From positions 170,548 through 234,547 of the forward strand of contig JAQUMN010000002.1 in assembly GCA_028718125.1 (NCBI GenBank): a DNA stretch of 64,000 bases, in the 5' to 3' direction. The notes under the pieces are model-generated. The model was not told the DNA's origin. It did no database searches and saw only the letters and a list, made by a program, of their open reading frames with translations. This DNA comes from Kiritimatiellia bacterium (GTDB taxonomy: Bacteria > Verrucomicrobiota > Kiritimatiellia > JAAZAB01). Positions 60,404 through 64,000 of the stretch are shown here, piece after piece; the stretch's first letter is position 1, and every line of letters begins with the position of its first letter. A program made the translations under genes and the position numbers.

Positions 60404-62749
60404 ATGAAACATCACGCGATGATTGTCGGGCTGGCAACGCTGGCGGGCGTGTGCATGCTAACGACGGGCGGGCAAGCGCAGGCGATCAAACCGGGCATAA
60501 ACGTGGACGGCAGACCCGCCGCGGACACCTCGGCCGCGGGCTACCAGATCCCGGCCGAGCGGCAAGGTCCGGAGTTCATGGTCCCGTTCTTCACAGGCAA
60601 GATATATCCGACGCCGCATGACGCCAAGTACCTCGACGAGTGGATCCCGCTGGGCAAAACCGGGATCGTGCCGGGCGCGGGCGTCAAGAAGGACGATGCC
60701 CGGCTGGCCGTCCTGCTCGAGCGGATCGTCCGCTACGGCGGCAGCGTCAAAATCCTTGACGCGGCGAAGGACTCCAGGGATGTCGATTCCTATATCTGCG
60801 TCGGGGCCGGGGCGGAAGCCGACAAACTCTGCGTCGACAAGCCTCCGGCCAGGCCCGAGGGCTTTTTGCTCGACGCCGGTCAACTTGAGGGCAAACCGGC
60901 CGCGGTGGTTAAAGGCCACGACAGCCTCGGTCTGCTCTGGGGCATCACGGCGCTGAACCAGATGATCACCAGGCAGGACGGCAAGACCGTTTTGAAAAAG
61001 ACGGCCGCGCGGGACTACCCGGATGCGCCGGGCAGGCGCTGCTACCCAGCCATGGGGGAGCCAAATGCCGAGGCTGCCTGGTTTTCCATCCAATGCATGC
61101 GGCCGAACTGGGTGCAGTATCGGGGCAGGAGCGGGTTGGGATTAGGCGTCGGACAGCAACGGGAGTTCGTTGATGACCCGAAAACATATCCGATATGGCA
61201 GGAAAACGTCCGGAAAGCGGCGGCGCTGCTCGCTCCCCTTGGCATAACATGGTCCGACATGACCGGCAGGATGGGCGACCCCACGAAACACCCCGGCGTG
61301 GGACGGCCGGTGATACGGAGCAAAAGCGATGACGGTTTTCAAGCGCTGCTTAGCCGGGCCAAGTTCTGCGAGGAGCATGGCGGGCACTTGTTCCTCAATG
61401 ACGATGATTTCCGGTTTCCCATCCATCCGGACGATGCCCGGGACTTCGGCACGGCGCGCGAGGCGGATGTTTATTTCCTCAACAAGTTCATGGCGGCGTT
61501 GAAGAAGGACTGTCCCAGCGCCAAGCTGTTCTGGTGCCCGCCTTGCTACGTGGGCCCGGTGTCGGAGCTGAGCGAGCATATCGGGGAATCCCACGAGGGC
61601 TATCTGAAGGCCATGGGCGAGCGACTGCCGCCGGACGTGCTGATCGCATGGGCGGGGCCGCGCGTCAAATCCGCCAAGGAGAAGCCGGAATACCTGCAGT
61701 GGATCACGGGACTGATCAAACGCCCGCCGGTGTTCTGGCAGAACGCCGTGGGCCCCCGCGAGACATTCTACCCCTACGACACGGACCCGGTCACGCAGTG
61801 GCCGGACTGGTATTACCCCGGGTTTCTGGACGGCTTGGCGTTCTTGTTCATCAACCACAACGCCATGTTGGTGAACATGACGCTGTTCGATTTCATGTGG
61901 AACCCCGGGAAATACGATGCGCAGCGGTCGATCGTGGAGGCCGGGAAGAAGGTAGTGGGGCCGGAGGCCTACCCGAAGTTCGCCGCTTTTTACAAACTGC
62001 TGGAGAAGATGGACGAGTATGGCTTGTATAAGCCGACGGCCCTGGCCGCCCGGAACCTCGAGGATGTCAAAGCCAAGACGGCAAGACTGCGGACGGCCTA
62101 CGACGAGTTGCTCAAGCTGTCCCCGGATGCCGTCCAATGGACGCAGGCGCCCTCCTTCATGAGGGTTAGGGAGAGCTATCTGAAGAGACTCATCGCCACG
62201 CCGGACTTTATGGAGTTGACGAAGGCGGACGAAGAGGTGCGGGCCATGGCGGCCAGGGAGACCGGGGCCGACCCGAAGGCGGACATCATCCTGGCGCCGG
62301 GCGACTTCCAGTCGAAGCGCCCGTCTATGCACTACAAATGGAAAGACATGGACCGCCGGTATGTCACATGGATCAATGGCCGGGAAAGCGGGTTATCGTC
62401 TCTGACGGCCTCCTTCCGCCTGAAGGATATTCCACTCGGCGAGTGGGAGCTTGTGATCTGCGGTCTCGACCACAACGCCAAGCCGCCATGCCGGATACGG
62501 ATAACGGTCAACGGTAACGAGGTGTTTGACGGCGAGAACAAGCTCCAATTTACCGCATGGAGCCGCCAGACAATCCCCATGCCGGCCAAGTTCCTGCGGG
62601 GCAACGACAACCAGTTGACGATCGAGAACCTCGAGGACTCGGATGCCATCGGCGGCCCGCCGTGGTTCATGGTTAACTATGTCGTCCTCCGCCCGGCGGC
62701 GGATGCGGCTCAAGTGCAAAAGGAGGCCAAAGAATGCGCTCCAAACTGA
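60404..62749 (+). CDS. Exported GH84-like enzyme 4 (NAGidase / O-GlcNAcase-like)
   Basis: This is the longest of the four paralogues, 781 residues. The signal peptide is IVGLATLAGVCMLTTGGQAQA. The GH20b-like domain (about 60-205) has FFTGKIYPTPHDAKYLDEWIPLGKTG and GFLLDAGQLEGKPAAVVKGHDSLGLLWGITALNQMI. In the barrel the catalytic region reads FLNDDDFRFP, with D334-D335 aligned to the pair of the other copies and an extra D333. LIAWAGPRVKS replaces WTGP with WAGP. The C-terminal beta domain matches the other paralogues (WINGRESGL, CRIRITVNGNEVFDG, IGGPPWFMVNYVVLRP). It overlaps the following FG-GAP gene by 16 bp, so translation of the two is coupled. Confidence 0.82.
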   Translation: MKHHAMIVGLATLAGVCMLTTGGQAQAIKPGINVDGRPAADTSAAGYQIPAERQGPEFMVPFFTGKIYPTPHDAKYLDEWIPLGKTGIVPGAGVKKDDARLAVLLERIVRYGGSVKILDAAKDSRDVDSYICVGAGAEADKLCVDKPPARPEGFLLDAGQLEGKPAAVVKGHDSLGLLWGITALNQMITRQDGKTVLKKTAARDYPDAPGRRCYPAMGEPNAEAAWFSIQCMRPNWVQYRGRSGLGLGVGQQREFVDDPKTYPIWQENVRKAAALLAPLGITWSDMTGRMGDPTKHPGVGRPVIRSKSDDGFQALLSRAKFCEEHGGHLFLNDDDFRFPIHPDDARDFGTAREADVYFLNKFMAALKKDCPSAKLFWCPPCYVGPVSELSEHIGESHEGYLKAMGERLPPDVLIAWAGPRVKSAKEKPEYLQWITGLIKRPPVFWQNAVGPRETFYPYDTDPVTQWPDWYYPGFLDGLAFLFINHNAMLVNMTLFDFMWNPGKYDAQRSIVEAGKKVVGPEAYPKFAAFYKLLEKMDEYGLYKPTALAARNLEDVKAKTARLRTAYDELLKLSPDAVQWTQAPSFMRVRESYLKRLIATPDFMELTKADEEVRAMAARETGADPKADIILAPGDFQSKRPSMHYKWKDMDRRYVTWINGRESGLSSLTASFRLKDIPLGEWELVICGLDHNAKPPCRIRITVNGNEVFDGENKLQFTAWSRQTIPMPAKFLRGNDNQLTIENLEDSDAIGGPPWFMVNYVVLRPAADAAQVQKEAKECAPN

Positions 62750-63984
62750 TAGCGTTCTCGGTCGGGCTGGTGATTGCGGCGGGCGTGTTTGTGATGATAG
62801 CCTCCGGCGCAGCGCAGGAGGCCAAGCCGGGCGGCGGTTGCAGGGACATCGCCTTCGCCGGCCTTCGCCCAATCGAGCTGAAGGGACTGACCAACCTCCC
62901 CGACTGTCTGGCGATCGGGGATCTAAACGGTGACAAGCTGCCCGACCTGGCCGTGGGCCTGTCCGGCAAAAATCTCGTGGACGGGCGGCGCCCGGGTCAG
63001 CTGATCCTGTTCTTCCAGAAGAAGGGGGAGTTCGTCATGCCGCCGGACCGCGAGATAGCGCTGTCCGTAAGGCCCAGCGGCCTGGTGATAGGCGATTTCG
63101 ACCGGGACGGCAAGAACGACATCGGCGTCGGACAGCGGGGCAACCGGACTCTGGCCCTGTATCTCGGCGCGGAGGACTTCAAGAACCCGCACAGTAACGC
63201 TTACAACAACGACTCGGCCGGAGACGGGTTGGCGTGGGGGCATCTGAATCGGACCGGCAAAACCGACTTCCTAAGCGGCGTGGCATGGCGCCACTGGGAC
63301 GGCGGGGACAAGTTCCAGGCGGCCTTCATCAGCGGGCCGTCCGGGAATGACAATTTTTGTTCGATGCTGGCGGACTTGAACAACGACGGCCTTGACGACA
63401 TCGTCTTCACGACGACGAACAGCCAGTTGCGCATCTATTTCGGCCCGTTAACGGCAGCGAAGGGAGTCCGGGCACAGGACGCACTCTATGTCGTGAATTT
63501 GAAGACATTCATGTCCGGTTTCCCGTATTGGACGGTGAAGTTTGGCGTGGCGGTTGCCGACCTGAACGACGACTCGCAGATGGACGTCGTGGCGTGGCGC
63601 GGGAAAACCGCCGATGGTCCCGCCCGCCTCCTGATCTATTACCAGAACAGCCCGATGGGATTCACGGGCGGCGCCGGGCCCTCATGGACGGCGGAGGGCT
63701 TGGCAGGGCCGGTTGCCCTCGGCGATTTCAATGGTGACGGGCTGTGCGACATAGCCGCCTGCCCGGCGGAAGGGGGCAGCATCCTGCTTTATCTGCAGAA
63801 GCCGTGGCGGCTGCTGAAGCCCGCTCTCGAGAATGCCGATTTCCGGGTTATACTGCCCAAAAAGGCGGAAAAAATGACGGCCGGAGACTTGAACGGCGAC
63901 GGCGCCGCCGACCTCGTCCTCATCCTGCAGGATCAAAGCGTGGTGGTGTTCCCGGCTCTTAAATCAGCCTTGGGCGTTCCGTAG
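62734..63984 (+). CDS. Exported FG-GAP/VCBS beta-propeller protein 3
   Basis: The 416-residue protein starts inside the end of GH84-like gene 4, behind AAAAGGAGG at 62718-62726. The signal peptide (LIAFSVGLVIAAGVFVMIASGAAQ) and next residues (EAKPGGG) are strikingly like those of GH84-like enzyme 3. Seven repeats follow: GDLNGDKLPDLAVG, GDFDRDGKNDIGVG, GHLNRTGKTDFLSG, ADLNNDGLDDIVFT, ADLNDDSQMDVVAW, GDFNGDGLCDIAAC and GDLNGDGAADLVLI. The tight coupling with the enzyme gene argues for a common role, for example a complex or delivery to the same polysaccharide. An ATG at 63992 near the window edge might open another gene but cannot be judged. Confidence 0.9.
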   Translation: MRSKLIAFSVGLVIAAGVFVMIASGAAQEAKPGGGCRDIAFAGLRPIELKGLTNLPDCLAIGDLNGDKLPDLAVGLSGKNLVDGRRPGQLILFFQKKGEFVMPPDREIALSVRPSGLVIGDFDRDGKNDIGVGQRGNRTLALYLGAEDFKNPHSNAYNNDSAGDGLAWGHLNRTGKTDFLSGVAWRHWDGGDKFQAAFISGPSGNDNFCSMLADLNNDGLDDIVFTTTNSQLRIYFGPLTAAKGVRAQDALYVVNLKTFMSGFPYWTVKFGVAVADLNDDSQMDVVAWRGKTADGPARLLIYYQNSPMGFTGGAGPSWTAEGLAGPVALGDFNGDGLCDIAACPAEGGSILLYLQKPWRLLKPALENADFRVILPKKAEKMTAGDLNGDGAADLVLILQDQSVVVFPALKSALGVP

Positions 63985-64000
63985 TAATAATATGCCAAAC

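Noticed and set aside
25816..63984. Classification as a Bacteroidetes-type polysaccharide utilisation locus
   Set aside because: No SusC/SusD pair, hybrid two-component system or sigma/anti-sigma pair is present in the window.

Overview
This 64 kb window comes from a GC-rich, Gram-negative-type bacterium, most likely of the PVC superphylum (Kiritimatiellota, Lentisphaerota or Verrucomicrobiota). That placement is an inference. It rests on the many large secreted repeat proteins (thrombospondin type-3, LamG, choice-of-anchor-Q beta-helix, immunoglobulin-like and FG-GAP proteins), the expanded and unusual carbohydrate-active enzymes, the LolA-like and lipoprotein genes, and the dense intergenic palindromic repeats. 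No rRNA, tRNA, CRISPR array or replication origin was seen.

Layout. Positions 1-8081 hold three minus-strand genes for exported proteins: an Ig-like repeat protein running off the left edge, a 1721-residue Ca-binding-repeat protein with near-identical internal duplications, and a beta-helix protein. Next come a 308 bp MITE-like inverted-repeat element (8250-8557) and a complete insertion sequence (8600-10550) with 14 bp terminal inverted repeats and a 9 bp target duplication. Positions 10834-25320 are mostly housekeeping: an exported ankyrin protein, a PHP histidinol-phosphatase, an M23 peptidase, a polyamine/lipid cluster (speA, speB, a 19-repeat lipoprotein, a FabZ-FabZ fusion, a LolA-like protein), a LamG/beta-helix protein and pyruvate kinase.

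From 25816 to the right edge every gene is on the plus strand and the region reads as a large glycan-degradation island. Two AraR-type regulators (GntR DNA-binding domain plus LacI-type sensor) start two segments, at 25816 and 53109. Between and after them lie four divergent secreted GH84-like (O-GlcNAcase/NAGidase-like) paralogues at 31152, 35746, 49341 and 60404. Three of the four are followed directly by a gene for a secreted seven-repeat FG-GAP beta-propeller (38019, 51790, 62734). Around them are an enolase-superfamily enzyme, a TIM-barrel hydrolase, an ADP-ribosylglycohydrolase-fold protein, a GH2 fragment, two SGNH esterases (one sialate O-acetylesterase-like), a URO-D-fold protein, two glycine-rich duplicated surface proteins, another beta-helix protein and a 1425-residue fusion of an amidotransferase-like domain, HEAT repeats and a GH42-like enzyme.

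The joint role inferred is sensing of a sugar by the two regulators, deacetylation and GlcNAc (or related N-acetyl sugar) removal outside the cytoplasm, and further breakdown inside. No transporter or SusC/SusD pair is present in the window, so uptake is not explained. A modular interspersed repeat (core GCCCGCCATAG...CGACGGAGGGA) occurs at least eight times. Two of its copies lie in frame inside coding sequences.
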